Counted from the stretch's first letter, positions 50,061-64,000 are shown. The stretch: DNA of 64,000 nt from Anoplolepis gracilipes (GCF_047496725.1 NC_132982.1:5969001-6033000); one strand, 5' to 3'. Translations and numbers: made by a program. The notes: generated by a model from the letters alone, not told the origin.

Positions 50061-53000
50061 TGAGAATAGTCTCTTTTTCTTTTTTTTCTCTTTATCTTGT
50101 GTGTGAGATTGGGATCATCTCTTTCCCTCTTTTTTTCTTTATAAAACGCAATTTTACAAATTGTCAGAACTTCATCTATTTCTATTCCACATTTTTATTC
50201 CGTGTTAAAAAGCATGAAAAAGATTTCGCATTTTATTAAATTGTTTTATTTGTAGAAAATTTGTAGAAAATATTCTGCATCACCTCTCGACATACTACAA
50301 CTGTATATTGCTTGAATTAGTTGTAAATTTACAATCGGCGACCATCCGTGCTAAATTTTTTTTTAACGAATCCGTTATCCGAATTCTTGCTTTGTTTTCA
50401 GCAATTCTAATTTTATTCTATTTTTAATTTTGTGTTGCATGCTTAATAAATTATTGTATCTCTTTCAATTTAAAAATAATCTACTCTAAATCTCAAATAC
50501 ATTTTTATATTTTTAACACTTTTGGTGTCGCTTACGTATCTGTTATTAGTTTATTTTTCTCCCTTATTATTTAATTTTACTTTAATTTAAGAAAAGTTAG
50601 AGTAAATTACATTAAAAAAATCATATCTACGAAAGCATTATTTCCTTGACTTGGAAAAATCTTTCTGACAAGAAAAGCTTCAAATTTTGTTTATTTCACG
50701 AAAAGTATGAATAATTTCATAATTATAAAGGCCCTTAAAATATATATAGAATATATATATTTATAGTCAACACAGAAAGCATGCAGAAACATTTTATTTT
50801 TTAATATAAACATCTTTCAAATAAGAAGTGGCTTAAGATGGAAATGTATTAGATACAAATGATATTTTGTTAATATTATTTTTATGCATATCTCGTTTCG
50901 TGTAATGTAAAAGCAATCTTTTTAAACGACTTTGTACAGCGGAAATTAATCTTTCTCTTCTTGATAATATTCTCTTCCAACTAAGTTTCTCCAATCTTGA
51001 ATTTTTTATACTCAACTTTTTCAATCTATTTTTCAAATGACTCTAGAGTTGAGATTTATTATTATATAATTCAGGATATAAGAATTCCTTGGTTATTTTT
51101 AATGCTACAAATTAGCGCATTTCAATAGAATTTATTGTCAAGTACAAAAATTGGCTAGACTAACAATAAAAATATTTTGATCTTTACTTCATTCAAGACA
51201 TTTTTAAAATAGCTTTAATTTTATAACCATTCTTTATTACAGAATTTATGATAGAAAGATATAGTTAGAACTTCAATGACAGGAAAAATAAATTGGTGTT
51301 TTAATCCCCATAATAGTAAAACCTATTGTATATGACAGATGGAAAAATTGATTGAACTAACGTGGAAACGGTTCTTAACCAATGTATTGCGTTCTAGTTG
51401 AAGTGGAAAAATCACATTCTTCGCTCATCTCGGGATATATGAAATCGATCGTAAATTCAATTGATCGTAATAGTTGGAAACAAATAAGCTAGTTTGTCAC
51501 ATTCGAAAGGACATAGGACATAAAAGAAAAAAAAAATAAAAGCTTAAATGATGTTTTTTTGAATTCAATTTATCATAACATTTTATAAAAATATTGAATG
51601 TTAAAATTTTATGCTTTGTAATCGAAAAGTGATGAATCGTTAATGATTAATCGTTTCAATACGGAAAATAAACAATATATATTCATGCAGAATCCATATA
51701 ATTCGCTACAACATTATAAATTGCTATCGCGCGCGATTTATGCAAAATATTTTAAATAAATACACAAAACAAATGTGAGAAATAATTGATAACATAATGC
51801 AATATTCAATTAAAAGTTGCTCAATTATATCTCAACGATTACATCATCTCGTCTATCATATCACGACATATGATTAACCGTACATATTCGTCACATATAT
51901 ACAACAAGGATATTTATAAAACTTGAGACAGTAAAAAATTAAATTGCAAATTTTACGTGACAAAAAATTTGGCATATTAAAGCGAAAAAAGAACTTTTAT
52001 ATTCTCGAAAACTTGCAGAATACAGATCTTTAACGTAGCTTAATTATTCATATAAGCGCTTTAGTATTACATTTTATTATCGCATAAATTCAATTGTATA
52101 TTTCAATCAGAGTTTTTCCTTTACTTTTTATCAAGTAGAGTTAAATGTAGCCATTTTGCAATTTCATAATGCACTTCGCGTAAACATCATACAACGTTTT
52201 GCTTAGTAATTTCGGTAAAAGCCAAGTAATTTCCTGACGCATGAGTCACGGAAAAGGTCGTTGAACGACCAGAGCTGTTTTTCCAGCGAAGTTTTTCAAA
52301 GATGTCTACCGTCATATAAATCGATTCGTCGCATTTTGATGAGCGTCTGAGACTACAAACATTGTCAGTCAGAAATAATAAGATCGTGACTTAAGAAAGA
52401 AGAAAAAGAGTAAGAGAGATATAGAGACAAATTATATTCTTCAATTTTATTCGTTAGCATTAGGAATACTTATTTTTTATCTTATTGTGTACATATCGTA
52501 CAGTAGCAAGTTAGAATTTTTAATTCAATTTGAAATAAAAAAATTTTTTTTAATATTTAAATTTATATTTATATGCAAAGAATTTCTTCAACGTTTCCGC
52601 AAATTTAATAAAAGAAATAGAGAACGTAAATGTAAAAAATTTAAGGTTTTCTTTTCTAACACCATTTTTGCATAATAAATTATATATTTAGAACGATTCA
52701 TATATTTATATATAAAAATTATTAACATATAGAATTTGCTTTTTTTCTGACAAAGAAAATCTATAAAAAAATCTACTAACCTTAAGAACCTACTAAGAAA
52801 TTCACATTTCAGAATTTTTATTTAGATATTTTATGTACTATCGGTTACATCTGCTCTCTCACTTTAGTCACTGACCATATTTCCTTTCAAAATCCGAAAC
52901 TGATTCACGGGTCGTCAGAATGGAATCCTGTTCAGTGGCCCTTTTAAAGGAGCTTTGTATTCACGGCTGAACACCGGCCGGCACTAAAGGGCCGATGTCC

Positions 53001-54513
53001 ACCGCGTTACGAGTGGAGGACGTTACGTTCGTTCACACAATTTATTGCTATCAGGTAGAGAGGATACGTGATTGGAAAGGTCACAAGAGCGAAGGGTTTG
53101 CTCTATATAGACTGGCTTCTTTAAAGGCGAACGACTCTCGTGTTCCTTACAAGCCGTTCGAGGAGAAAATAAACCTTCCGTAACGAGGCCGGATTAAACA
53201 TCGAACGTAACTCTAGATTTCAAACCGCGTTCTTCTGGAAAATTCACGTTAATCTCACGTCTTATGAGATGGAGACAAATTTGTCTTCTATTTCTCATGG
53301 TACGTCATAGTAAATCCGAAAAGTATTACTCTTGATTGAAAGATGAAGTTTAATTATAAGGATTATCAACGATTTAATGCGTATGCTTACATTTGCAAAC
53401 TTATTCCGTAAACTGTACCATAAACCCTTATAAATCTCTGACAAATATGTAACAATTTCATTTTGATTTGTTATTACATGTTAATTATATAAAAAAGAAA
53501 AAAATAAATAAATTTTATAATTTTTGCTACAGAAACCAGCAGAGAAAAAATGCATTGCGTATAGAATTAAAAAAAAAAATTTTAATTCTAAATAAATATA
53601 TATATTAAAAATTAAAGAGTCATGAAAACAAGTAATACCCAATTAAATTCTTATTAAAATGTCGTTCCTTTAATATTGTTAAATTAATGTTCACACTTTC
53701 CGTAATGCTATTAAAACTTTAACAACAAAACAATCATCACTTTAATTTACGACATTTAGTCAGTGCACGTCTCTTGCACAGGTATTTGTCTTACGAGATA
53801 ATTTACCTTCCTAAAAACTTGTTACAAGATACATCTCGACTTACCATTACTGGCACCGCACTAATTGGATTCAAATTAAAACAGTAGCACCTTGGTGCTG
53901 TTTTAACGCTCTGAACATTTAAAAAGACGTTGTCGTTTCTCCTCGACCGCATCGATCCGTTCGTCTTTTAGGAACTTAAATGGCAGCCTTTAAAAATGAA
54001 GGATTCAATGTCGGTTGAGCGTAAATATATTTCTTTTCTCACGTCGACCCTCTTCGTGCTGCCAATTCGGCCCCTCGACATGTACAAAGTGAACGAGACT
54101 CGATGGCGAAGATAATTTATACCGATATGAGGGAACCGATTATATAGGGGCGCTATTTATCGCGAAAGTCAAATTGTAAAAGCACAATAGTCGCTGAACG
54201 CACACTTGACGTAAAATATGGCTGGGGACGTGGGATGAGAGAGGCAAACAGTTGTGCCAAATAAATACGCGCGTGCGTGAGTTATTATGAAATTTAAATA
54301 AGATATTTAATTTAAAAATCAAATATATAGCTATAAAAAATCTTAATAAATTTTAAACAAATTCCTATATTTTTTAATAAATTATGTTTGACTGCGCGGA
54401 CTTGAACGCGCATGTATGCGTGTGTGTATGTTAGAAAATGTTAATAAAAAATATATAATATATTCACGAAGTAAATATATATTTTTGACTATATAAATAC
54501 ATATAAAAATATG

Positions 54514-54514
<1 letters not shown>

Positions 54515-54560
<46 letters not shown>
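54515..54560. repeat. (CT)23 microsatellite
   Basis: CT run followed by an impure TTCTTTCTCTCTCT extension. Confidence 0.95.
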
Positions 54561-54566
<6 letters not shown>

Positions 54567-57387
54567 CTCTCTCTAGTTTCTCGCATTTCTCTTTATCTAC
54601 ACCACTTTCTCCCTCTTCTCCATCATAATTATTGTGACCTAGCAATAAATTTTTGTTAATAATTTAGATCTAAGAATTGCATCTTCTTCAAGGTATGTAT
54701 CAGTTGGAAAATGATATGCACGTTTCAATATTTTCGAAACATTATTCATATAAAATGCCGCTTGTAAGATAAAAGATTAAATTAGCTTATCAAGCATATG
54801 AGACGTCTTTATAAGCATCTCTACAGTACCTTATGTAGCTAAAGTTGTGTCTTGTCGCGGCCGCAGGACGTCGTGATGTATTAGCCTGATGTGCTATCCG
54901 GCATGACATGGTCTCTACGTTAATGTCTTATATACCGGGTGTCCTGTCTGCGCATGATTCCAACGTGAGTTGCGGGTTACTTTGAGTGACAGGTGTTGTG
55001 TTGCCGTTCTCAAGCCGAATTTAACTAATTATAGTGAATTAAAGCGGCGAGTTCGTTCGGAGTTTCGATATCTGCAATCTATTTGGCGCGTTAAAACTAC
55101 TTCTGTACTACTGAAAGATACGTTTGTGAGTACACGCTGTTCTCTCTATAATTTTGCGTAAAAAAAAAAAAAGAAAATATTCTCGTAAAAAAAAAAAAAA
55201 AAGAAAAATAAAAAATGGAAATCGAGCTGTAGCTTCCATTGACACGTGTTCCTAAAGTCACTTTACTAAGCCGCTCGTTAAAGGGCCAATATTTTCCAAG
55301 CGAGAGCTCTCATCGCGCGAAGCCGCGAGCGCTCCATATTCTTATTCTTAAATTTAGTCCCAGTCACCCTGGCCGGGTGAACGACGGCGACAAAAGAACC
55401 TGCCATCCTTGAAGGTAGTCGATCGAGCGTGAGACGCGGAGAGACTGAACCCTTTCCCTAGCGGGAAAGTTACTCCTTCTCTCGGCGTTTATCGGATAAC
55501 CATAAGTTCCAGCCAGATCAAAGCACTTAGCTCCCTCGTCGCGGTTTTCACCTTTCGATAGCCACATATGAGCATAATAACAATTCATCGTGAAAGCAAG
55601 ACTGTTCGATAGAAAAGTTCAATATATAAACACGCGAGCATTGTTTTACATACGCGACCGATTATGCATTATGTAGTTTCGTGCCGTTATATTTTGTCTT
55701 TTTATCACGTGCATTAGTGTCATGATACGTGTTTGATTTTTGTGACACAAGATAAGTATCGTATAACCGAATAAAAATTTGGATACTAGAAGAAGATTAT
55801 TATGTTTTTTGATATAAAATTTTGATATTCAGCTTTACAATATCTTTTATTTGGAATTTTATTCGTTGCTTCTCGATTACAACGTCAATATCGATGGAAC
55901 AAATCGATAGAACTGATAGTATCTCTTGGTAAAAGTTTTTGCAATAAACTATGTACTATATTCGGTAATATTGGGGTGCTTCTCATGGATGTTTTTATGG
56001 TTTATGACTGGAGCAATATCTGTTGCTAGGAAAGCTTGCGAGATAAGATATCTAGAAAAGTCTGTGAAAACATTTCGTCGTATGAATCATTTTTATCTGT
56101 CACGTATAAAATGCGGCTTAGACGTTTCTTGATTCATTTCGGGATCCTTTCATTAAGTCGGAGCAGATTTGTAGTGAAATTTAGACCAACAAACACAATA
56201 ACACACACTATATAAGCGTTACATACATTATATGTCAAGGGATAGAAACATTTTCACGAGGCTTCTCATAAGAATTGACGGCGTGTGTATTTTTCGGACA
56301 CACAAATGTCTTGGTATTCTTTTCACAGCAAATTTATTTCCGAAATGGCAACTATCTTTCGTAAACACATTTCAGGAAAAAGAGAGAGAGAGAGAGAGAG
56401 AAAGAGCTCACTCGCAAAATAAGAATACATCTTGCGAGAAAGCACAACGATCCCTTCTTCTCATGGATATCGTATTTCTTCTCTCATTTCAAAAACTATG
56501 CTGTGATTACAAGTCTTCTTAAAATTGGATTTATCCGAGACATCAACGAGACTGTTAAACATCAACGACAACTTGCGTTCTCAGAGATGAAGCAAAAATT
56601 CGATGTAATATCTTATAGAAAAAATTAACTTTTCGCATTTTGCTTTAAAAAAAACAGAATATCTGCTCAAGATTTATATAATATTAAAAAGTTATATAAT
56701 ATGATATAATATTAAAAATATTATTCTGTTAATAAATAATAAAATTGGCAAACTGCAACGCTGGTTCCTTGTAAATTTATAAAGATTTAATTGTTTTCTA
56801 TTAATATAATAATAATATAATGACACAGAACAAGTAACATTTATTCTATCTAAACAGCTGAAACATTTATGCATTTCTATCTTCATTTTTCGTACCCGCT
56901 GTAAAAAAGAATTATATTATTTACACATTCGTATGTTAAGATTAATTCTATCATTTGTGTTTAGGAAGTGTTTTCACCGAAATGCAAAAACAAAAAAAAA
57001 AAAAAAAAAAACCGGCAACCCATTTCTATCGTGAGTGCTCATAAATCTCCATATACTGTAAAATGCGTTTCCTGCCCTTCGCTGTAGGTAATAATCATTG
57101 GTACTTTCGGGGGATCTACGAAATTGGATTCTCTTGACAAACTGTTTAGATTGTTCTTCGTACGGGTTAGGCATTGATAGACGATGTTACGGATTTTCCC
57201 AATCGCTCCGGTGAAACTACCGCTTTTAGATTTGAAATCAAGAAGATTTAAATTTATCAAACAATATCGGATTAGTTATCTTTTAGACTGTTGGCACGCA
57301 ATTTTTTTTCAATAAATTATATATATATTTATATATAATATGAGCTTTAAGAAAAAATTTGCTAGTATTTAAATTGTACATTTTATC

Positions 57388-57388
<1 letters not shown>

Positions 57389-57455
<67 letters not shown>

Positions 57456-57460
57456 GAGAG
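57389..57460. repeat. (AG)n microsatellite, about 70 bp
   Basis: AG run with one AAAG interruption near the 3' end; the longest GA/CT block in the window. Confidence 0.95.
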
Positions 57461-59049
57461 AAACTGATTTAAAATATAACTATAATATTTTACACATAAT
57501 GACCTCTTCTTTAAAATTAATATATAAATTTTTATTCTATTTTTGCCTTATCTTATTTCTATATCTATTGAGTTTTATTTATATTTGTTGTTATTAACTG
57601 GTGTTATGTGTTCAATTAATAATCAACGATTTGTACGAGTAGTGCAAAGTGATATCTTTGGTTTGTAGATCACTATTGTTGGGTTAATTACCTCATTGTC
57701 AGAAGTTTCTCGGGCTTTATATGCCAAATAGAAACTCGGTAAGAGAAAGCTAAACAATCTGTCTGATGAAACATATTCTGCTGAATGGCGTTAAAATTAT
57801 CGCGGGATTAAGCCAAATTTCTTCCCCTACGCACATTCTTCGTTCTTATTCATTGTCGCATCAGTCCCATATTTTTTCGATTGCCGAAATGACGACGTGT
57901 CTCTTTTTTTGCGTGATCAGCGATCGACGATCACTTGCGTCCTTTTGGTCGCATGATGTCGGCAATTCGTAGGGTTCAACGGTGGTCGCACGCTCAGAAA
58001 GCTATTCTAAGGGATCCGACGAGGGTAGAATAAGCGAAAGCGACACTCATGTGTTACGTGACAGGAGTTTGCAATCAATTCCATTAATATGGCAGATAGC
58101 AGCACCGAGAGTTGGCGTTATGTCGTTGCTTTAAGCCGTTAATTTCTCTCGTCGCTTGTCAGTTAACTAGTTTAACAATTACACAGATTATATTTTAAAT
58201 CTTTTAGAATTTATATATTTGCAAGTCTAAATAGAAAACTTTTCATTTTGACCTTTTACTATTTACTTATTTAAGAAATTTTCAATTTGTTATTTATATC
58301 ACTTTATTATGTTATATCAGAATTGTTTACTTTCTTTCATAGTTGATTAATTTATTATAGTAGGTTGACAAGTTTATATATAATCGATTAAAAATCAATA
58401 TCGAAAATACTCTGCATTTTGAAAGTAAATTATCGAGATATCTGATTATATAATAAGAGATATTAATATTATTTCTCTATTCTGCATCGCTCTATATTAT
58501 CAATGTTTCGTTAGAGAATCGATAATACTGACACTTTTTTATTGTATATATTGAGACGTTTCAACATATACTCGTTTCACTCGATTCGCTCTGTCTATGT
58601 CTGGCCTTCGACTACTAAAAACAGGTTGTCCGCGCAAGAGCCAGCGACAGGGGAGAAACGGGGATAGCGTAGTGTTGATATCTGCATTTCTCCGGTCGAC
58701 AGTGCCGGCCACGAAGTCCGTCTTTGTCAGAGAGAGGCATTGATGTGTCTGTTACCGCCGTGATGAGGTAACTGAGAGTTGCGCGCAACTTTGCATCCCC
58801 ATTACATCGCGCACACCGGATGGCCTCGTTTGCGACAGCGTCATAAATCGCTACGATTTTCGAGTCGGTCAATTCGCAATGAATAAAAAGAGTACTTCTA
58901 TTCATATCGCGTTGAGATTCTTTTTTTTATATTTTATTATTATCTAATTAATTACCTTGAAATGTGTCATATTTATTATAAATATATAAATACTATTCTT
59001 GATTAAATATTATTAATAAACGAAAATAAAGAAATATTTTTCACTCTTC

Positions 59050-59072
59050 ATATATATATATATATATATATA
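59050..59072. repeat. (TA)11 microsatellite
   Basis: A short pure TA run. Confidence 0.9.
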
Positions 59073-59149
59073 AATAAGAATAATTTTGAAATAAACGACC
59101 AATTTTTATTCTTTCTCTAATAGACTCCTTACTTATCTAATGAACTCCA

Positions 59150-59425
59150 AACTATCGATGTTCTCACATATTCTCCTTCACATCAAGTCCTTCTTCATCG
59201 CGTGCGAAAAGATGTTCACTTTTATATCCTTATATTGAACTCTTTCTCTTTCCCTTTTGCCGTGAAGAAAGATTCTTACGCTTTTATCCTTGCGCCGTAC
59301 TTTTCCTATCGAGAAGAGGAAAGGTTTTCATGCTTTTATCCTTATGATGTATCCTTCTTTCTCAAGCGGGAAGTAAGGATTCTCACGCTTTTACCTGGAC
59401 GTCAAAGCCTTCTTTAGTGCGAAGG
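59150..59425 (+). repeat. Degenerate minisatellite, units of about 50-60 bp
   Basis: Four to six imperfect units share the pattern CG(N)GAAG...GATTCTCACGCTTTTATCCTT followed by a variable pyrimidine tail. The core CTTTTATCCTT or close variants appear near 59,220, 59,281, 59,332 and 59,389. The open frame across it (59,202-59,417) simply mirrors the repeat. Confidence 0.55.
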
Positions 59426-59739
59426 TAATGTTCGCGTTGCACGGGGAAACGCAGGAGGAAGGAGAGAGAAACCGGAAGAGCGGGAAAGAAAAGACTTTGG
59501 CACAGTTTTCCATGCCGACGTGACCTACTGGACTATCGATTCGTCGCGTGGCGGTTTTTGGCGACTGGCAACGATGTGCTTGATTTTGAAACCGAACGTC
59601 TTTCCGTCATAACGTCTTATATATCGAATACAAAAAAAAGAAGGGTAGAAACCTACCGAGGAATAAACGTGGAAGAGAATAGAGAAGGATGATTGAAAAC
59701 CGACATTTTTCCGCTCGTTCGTCTATATTGTTTGCGATA

Positions 59740-60310
59740 TACTTTCACGCTCTCTTTCTCTCTTTTTCTCTCGCTCTGTTTCTCTTTGCCTCTGCGTTGC
59801 CGTTCTTCTCGTGTGTTTCTTCCGTCTGCCTGTCTCGTCTCTCTTTCTCGCTCGGCCTGTCATCACTTCTTTTTATCTCCTATCTTCTCCGCCACTTGTT
59901 AGCGCCTTACAGTTATCTTTCTCTCTCACGAGTTTTCTACCATTTTTTATCAACGCTTTTTGTCAACTGTCACTGATTGTGAAAACTACGCTGCTTCTCT
60001 CGCTTTCCATTCTATTTTTATCGTTACTATGTTTTTTATCCTCCTTTCATCATCTAATTTTTTGTTTTTATTTCAAATTATTTCTTTCTTTCTAATACTA
60101 TTTTTTTACAATTATTTTTCTGATATTCCCTCCTTGTTTTCCATTGCTTTTTCTTTCGGAAGTTGTGATTATTTTTTTTTTTTTTTGTTTTGTTATTTTC
60201 TCTGTTTAATTTTTCCCTTATTTTTTTTTCTCTTACTACCTATCTCACTTTCGCATTTCTGTGCCTATTTCTCATTTTCCCTAGCTGGTCTGTCTTTTTT
60301 TCCAAGAGTA
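59740..60310 (+). repeat. 570-bp polypyrimidine-rich tract
   Basis: The plus strand is overwhelmingly T and C for about 570 bp, with no simple repeat period. It yields a spurious 211-codon Ser/Phe/Leu-rich frame (59,960-60,595). Confidence 0.85.
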
Positions 60311-60397
60311 CGATCCTTTCCTCGACATTGCTCGAGGCTCGCGCATTGTTTCGTGATATCCGCGTCCCATGGTTGCGCGAAACAAAGGACCGATAAT

Positions 60398-60422
60398 GCT
60401 GCTGCTGCAGCAGCAGCAGCAG
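60398..60422. repeat. (GCT)3(GCA)n palindromic triplet run
   Basis: GCTGCTGCTGCAGCAGCAGC forms a self-complementary triplet run of about 25 bp at the end of the pyrimidine tract. Confidence 0.85.
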
Positions 60423-60610
60423 CGACCGCGTCCTACCCTTCTTACCTTCGACCTGACGCGTTCTCCGACGTTCCAAAGTTTCTCCCATATATGAATACCC
60501 GAAATTGGGTATCGATTTTATTTTATAGCAGAATCGATAGTTTTCTTTTAACACTTTTGGTTGATTTGTCCATAGAATCTACTAACTATACGTGAATATG
60601 TTTGAAATGT

Positions 60611-60635
60611 AAAAAAAAAAAAAAAAAAAAAAAAA
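60611..60635 (+). repeat. (A)25 homopolymer
   Basis: A run of about 25 A residues. No retrotransposed coding sequence is recognisable upstream. Confidence 0.9.
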
Positions 60636-61657
60636 CATTCGCATAGCTATAAATCTCTCCAGTTCCGTATTGTACATTCAACTTTTCATATTTAAATCTA
60701 TCGTTTGATTTATGTAATTTAAATTGATTAAACTTAGACAGCTTTTACATTTTTTATACAAATGCAATTTACAGATATGTAAATTCAGGATGTAGAAAGT
60801 TTATAATTATGTGTTACCTTCTTTCTCAATATTCTTACAAACAAATGATAACTGCCACGCTATCGGATATATAATAAATATATAGGAGTTCAAAGACGCG
60901 AAACGGGAAATACAATTTCGATTTCCCGGGCCAACGCACACACGAAGCATTTTCGAAAATTACCGGTCGGAAACCCTGCTTTATATGGAAGTGTGGTTTC
61001 TTACATGATGTTCCGGTTACGTTGAACAAGCCTGAAAATAGAGCAGGCGAGATTCCCGGGTGAGGAAAATGATTTGATCTGATGCAACAACGCGGAAGAC
61101 GCAACGACGTGAGACGCATCGAGTCTGTAGACGTCAACGTGAGTTAAGAAAATGGCATAAAGAGGCAGGAGAAATGGAACTTGTATTCCGTATTACCTCC
61201 TGCATTCTTGTACGTGCCTTACTTTAAATCGAACGACATCTAGGCGCGGAAAAAATTGTTTGATCTAGCGCCGGAATTTTTTCATGTCATGTATAACGTG
61301 GCCGATGATGCATGCTTACAAAAAGAAACCTCTAACTCAACATAATAATTTCAGAATTTTCGATACATTTATCTACATAAAATATTCTACTTTTATTCAT
61401 ATTATATCACGAAAGCTATATATTCAAAATGAATGAAATATTCTATTTTGTAAAAATGAATATTAGAGATATTTTTTTCAGGTTGTGCCCTCACATTGCT
61501 CGTTGCCGCGGACTCTAAAACAAGATTTAGAAATATTTAATCACAGCTTCGTTTTATTTTCAATACTCAGCAATATGGTGTGAATGTCGCTTTAAAAAAT
61601 CGTTAAAAAATTTAAAAGATTTACAAAATTGTATGTTTTAAACTTTATTTCGCATTC

Positions 61658-61716
61658 CATTATGAAGTGGACTTTTCGAAATACCATTATGGAGTGGACT
61701 TTATTTTGCATCAAAA
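61658..61716. repeat. Two-copy ~28-bp tandem repeat
   Basis: CCATTATGAAGTGGACTTT and CCATTATGGAGTGGACTTT occur back to back, embedded in a TTTCGC-rich segment. Confidence 0.6.
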
Positions 61717-63280
61717 ATCTATGCGAAACTATACATTTTAGATCTTGTTTCGCGTCCAAAATATCGAAATATGCTTAACTTTATTATAACTAACCATCTT
61801 GATTACGTTCTTCAAGATTATTAAAATTGAAATTGCTCTTAATGTTCAGGTTTACCTTTTATTTTTTGTTTGTATAAAAAAAGAATAACGATAAAGATGA
61901 ATGCGTATTTTTCGCGTCATTCTAAATAAAATACTTCTTGAAAATTACTTACATTCAAAATAATTTACAAATGCAATGTATAAGAGTTTTAATCGCGACT
62001 TCTTTTAATGGGAAATCAAGATTCGTTAAACAGAGAACCCGCCGGCACCGACATAATTATTTTTAATTGATAATATCATTTACCAACGACTGTCAAAAAG
62101 AGCCTTTAATTAAGTGCCTAAGTACCGTGGTCGAAAGTACTTTCAATAATAAGATTTACATTTTCGCACGAATCCGGCTTTCGTCATCATTCGGAGTAAC
62201 TCAAGAATTATATTAATTTAGGAGTCACGTAGCTTGAAATAATTACAAAACTTGTTTATGAGTTTTTCTTCCTCGATGATTTACAAACGTCACATTTTAT
62301 GTATATTATTAAAAAATATAAACATAATATTCTCAAATATAAATATAAATGTAAATTCTTAAATAAATGAATAATTTGTTAATGAATCATCAAATGTGAT
62401 AATTTTATTTCATTTCGTTCTCAACTGTTTAACTATTTTAGAATAATTTTATAGAAAAAATAATGAAAAAAATTCGTAAAAAGTTATAATGTAATTTAAT
62501 CCTTGCATTTCATTTTTACATTTTCCTGCGTATATTAACATATTTTAATTATGATTCTTTATATTTTTCTGTCATAAAGCAACCAAAATAATCTTTGGAA
62601 AAATAAAAGAAAACTCTTCACTCTGGATAACGTTTAGCCTATGAGTTAAATCTCATGTTTTTCTTACAAAAACATTCACGCGTGAGTATTATTTTTTAAA
62701 TATATTTTTTAAGTAAATAAATATAAATTTCTGATATATTGAAAATATTTTTTTGAACTAGACAACTTTAAACAAAGTTGACTCCAAGTTGCACAAAGAT
62801 AGATTTCTCCAATTTGTGTCCATTTCTTTTAGAGATAGTTTGCATAAGACACAATCTCTATCAAGACCAATTTGGAACTATTTGTTTTTTTATGAATTCC
62901 TAGCAAATGTATCCTGCCGATAGTATGGGAGACACAGCATTTACAAATATGGTTGGTAAATATATATAAGGGTTAAAAAGAAGAGATGGAGAAAAAACAA
63001 GACATATAAAAAGAGAAAGCCATCGTGACTTTCTCGAGATCGTCGTGGTCATCAGGACAGGATCGCGAGTTGAAGTCGACAAGGGAAAATCGATTTGTGT
63101 GGATGCAACGACGCGAAAGAAACGACAAAGTGAAACGTACCGTGCTCGCTCCTTTCCGCCCCTCCCGGCACCCTTTTCTCTGGAGCTTTACGGCTCTATG
63201 AGGCAAGACCGCGATGCCATAGTTGTGAAATTGAAACCGATACGATTATGCGTTTCGCTCGATGGCGCGGTTTGCCCTCT

Positions 63281-63290
63281 CCCTATATAA
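63281..63290 (+). promoter_or_regulatory. Candidate TATA box
   Basis: CTATATAAG at the 3' edge of a CpG-richer patch (63,040-63,300) has the shape of an insect TATA element. No transcript or open frame downstream supports it within the 700 bp left. Confidence 0.2.
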
Positions 63291-64000
63291 GTCCGGCCAA
63301 ATAATATTGTTTAATGTCCGGGAATAAACGCACGCGCTTTATATTAGGCATCATTTTTTGTGTCTGACGCACGTTATATAAATCTTTTTCATTAAAAGCG
63401 CGGTAGAAATACAAACAGCATTATATAATCTTGAAATAAACAACTGAGAATATATAGAAACTTTCTGAATATCCATTAAAATACAAAATTTATATATCTG
63501 TCAACTGCTAAAAAACTTTTATTTTTTTCGAGATACTTGTAATATTTAGAAAATGATAACTGTGTATTTGTAACAATAACTGTATTTTTTCAAAATACAA
63601 AACATTATCAACACGTCTAATTTTATTTACAGTTAATTAATTAATTTAAAGATTCAAAAAATAATAACTAAAATCAAATAAATTTTTTTATTAATAAAAT
63701 CTAGATCATTTAGATATCGAAACAAAATACAATATAAATATATTGTCTATTTTTGTCGTTTTTATCAGATTTGGTAAAATTAATAGAATTAACAGCTTTT
63801 TCGCTCGACCGTTTATCTTTCCCTGTTTTCGAAAGACCTGAGCCAAAATCTTTACCGCTTTCTTTACTGATGAAATCTTTACTGATACGTGATAAAGTCG
63901 CGCAAAGTCTTGCAACCGCTGTACTGGATGTGCTTCAGAAAAACGTAACATTATGTTTCCTTTGTATTCGCGTATTTATCTCGTCATGCATCGCTGAGAG

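Larger units (their letters stand above)
45778..64000. other. Probable long first intron or intergenic DNA, part 2
   Basis: No recognisable exon. CpG-richer patches at about 49,640-50,060, 58,570-58,910, 61,000-61,140 and 63,040-63,300 lie in otherwise AT-rich sequence. Repeats and tracts are listed separately. Confidence 0.45.

Noticed and set aside
59960..60595. 211-codon hydrophobic open frame
   Set aside because: Its Phe/Ser/Leu content follows directly from the polypyrimidine tract. It mimics membrane segments without any family resemblance.
60611..60635. Poly(A) run as a possible retrotransposon tail
   Set aside because: No reverse transcriptase, processed-gene or SINE-like sequence upstream and no target duplication seen.

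Overview
This window is eukaryotic nuclear DNA from an insect. AT-rich intergenic sequence, short introns with GT..AG ends, a ZAD-type C2H2 zinc-finger gene (an arthropod-expanded class), a Tsunagi/Y14 protein and an Rpt5 ending in a Hb-Y-X tail all point that way. Compositional patchiness (CpG-rich islands in AT-rich DNA) and very long (GA)n/(CT)n tracts suggest a hymenopteran, possibly an ant. The species is an inference.

The first 23 kb is gene-dense and strictly alternating in strand. In order it holds the 3' part of midasin (+), a 13-finger ZAD zinc-finger protein (-), glycerol kinase (+), a testis-specific-type serine/threonine kinase (TSSK-like, -), Tsunagi/Y14 (+) and the proteasome ATPase Rpt5 (-). 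This makes three tail-to-tail pairs with about 280-575 bp between stop codons. In the first two pairs the candidate poly(A) signals interleave or cross, so the mRNAs may overlap in antisense. The divergent spacers between pairs (about 2.25 kb and 1.0-1.2 kb) carry the likely promoters. The first of these holds a CpG-rich stretch with a GTGTGC repeat, an inverted 12-bp element, a CTCF-like motif and, close to glycerol kinase, a perfect 12-bp hairpin. All six gene models were built by hand from splice sites and reading-phase continuity, and all phases close.

From about 22.9 kb to 64 kb no complete gene is visible. The one strong coding signal is a 49-bp exon at 34,157-34,205. It encodes a signal peptide, ends on a consensus donor in phase 1, and follows about 2.2 kb of GC/CpG-rich, GA-repeat-rich leader or promoter DNA. 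I infer the 5' end of a secreted or membrane protein gene whose first intron occupies the rest of the window. I could not find its next exon. The rest is AT-rich DNA with microsatellites, several CpG-rich islands, a 169-bp near-perfect foldback element (45.6 kb), degenerate tandem repeats (35 kb, 59 kb), a 570-bp polypyrimidine tract (59.7-60.3 kb) and a weak, eroded paired/Tc1-like helix-turn-helix relic (29.1 kb).

The genes are mostly housekeeping: ribosome biogenesis, glycerol metabolism, exon-junction complex and proteasome. They show no operon-like functional link. I saw no clear new multi-gene system. The most unusual observations are the foldback element, the pogo-like MITE in the zinc-finger gene, the alternating convergent layout and the orphan signal-peptide exon.
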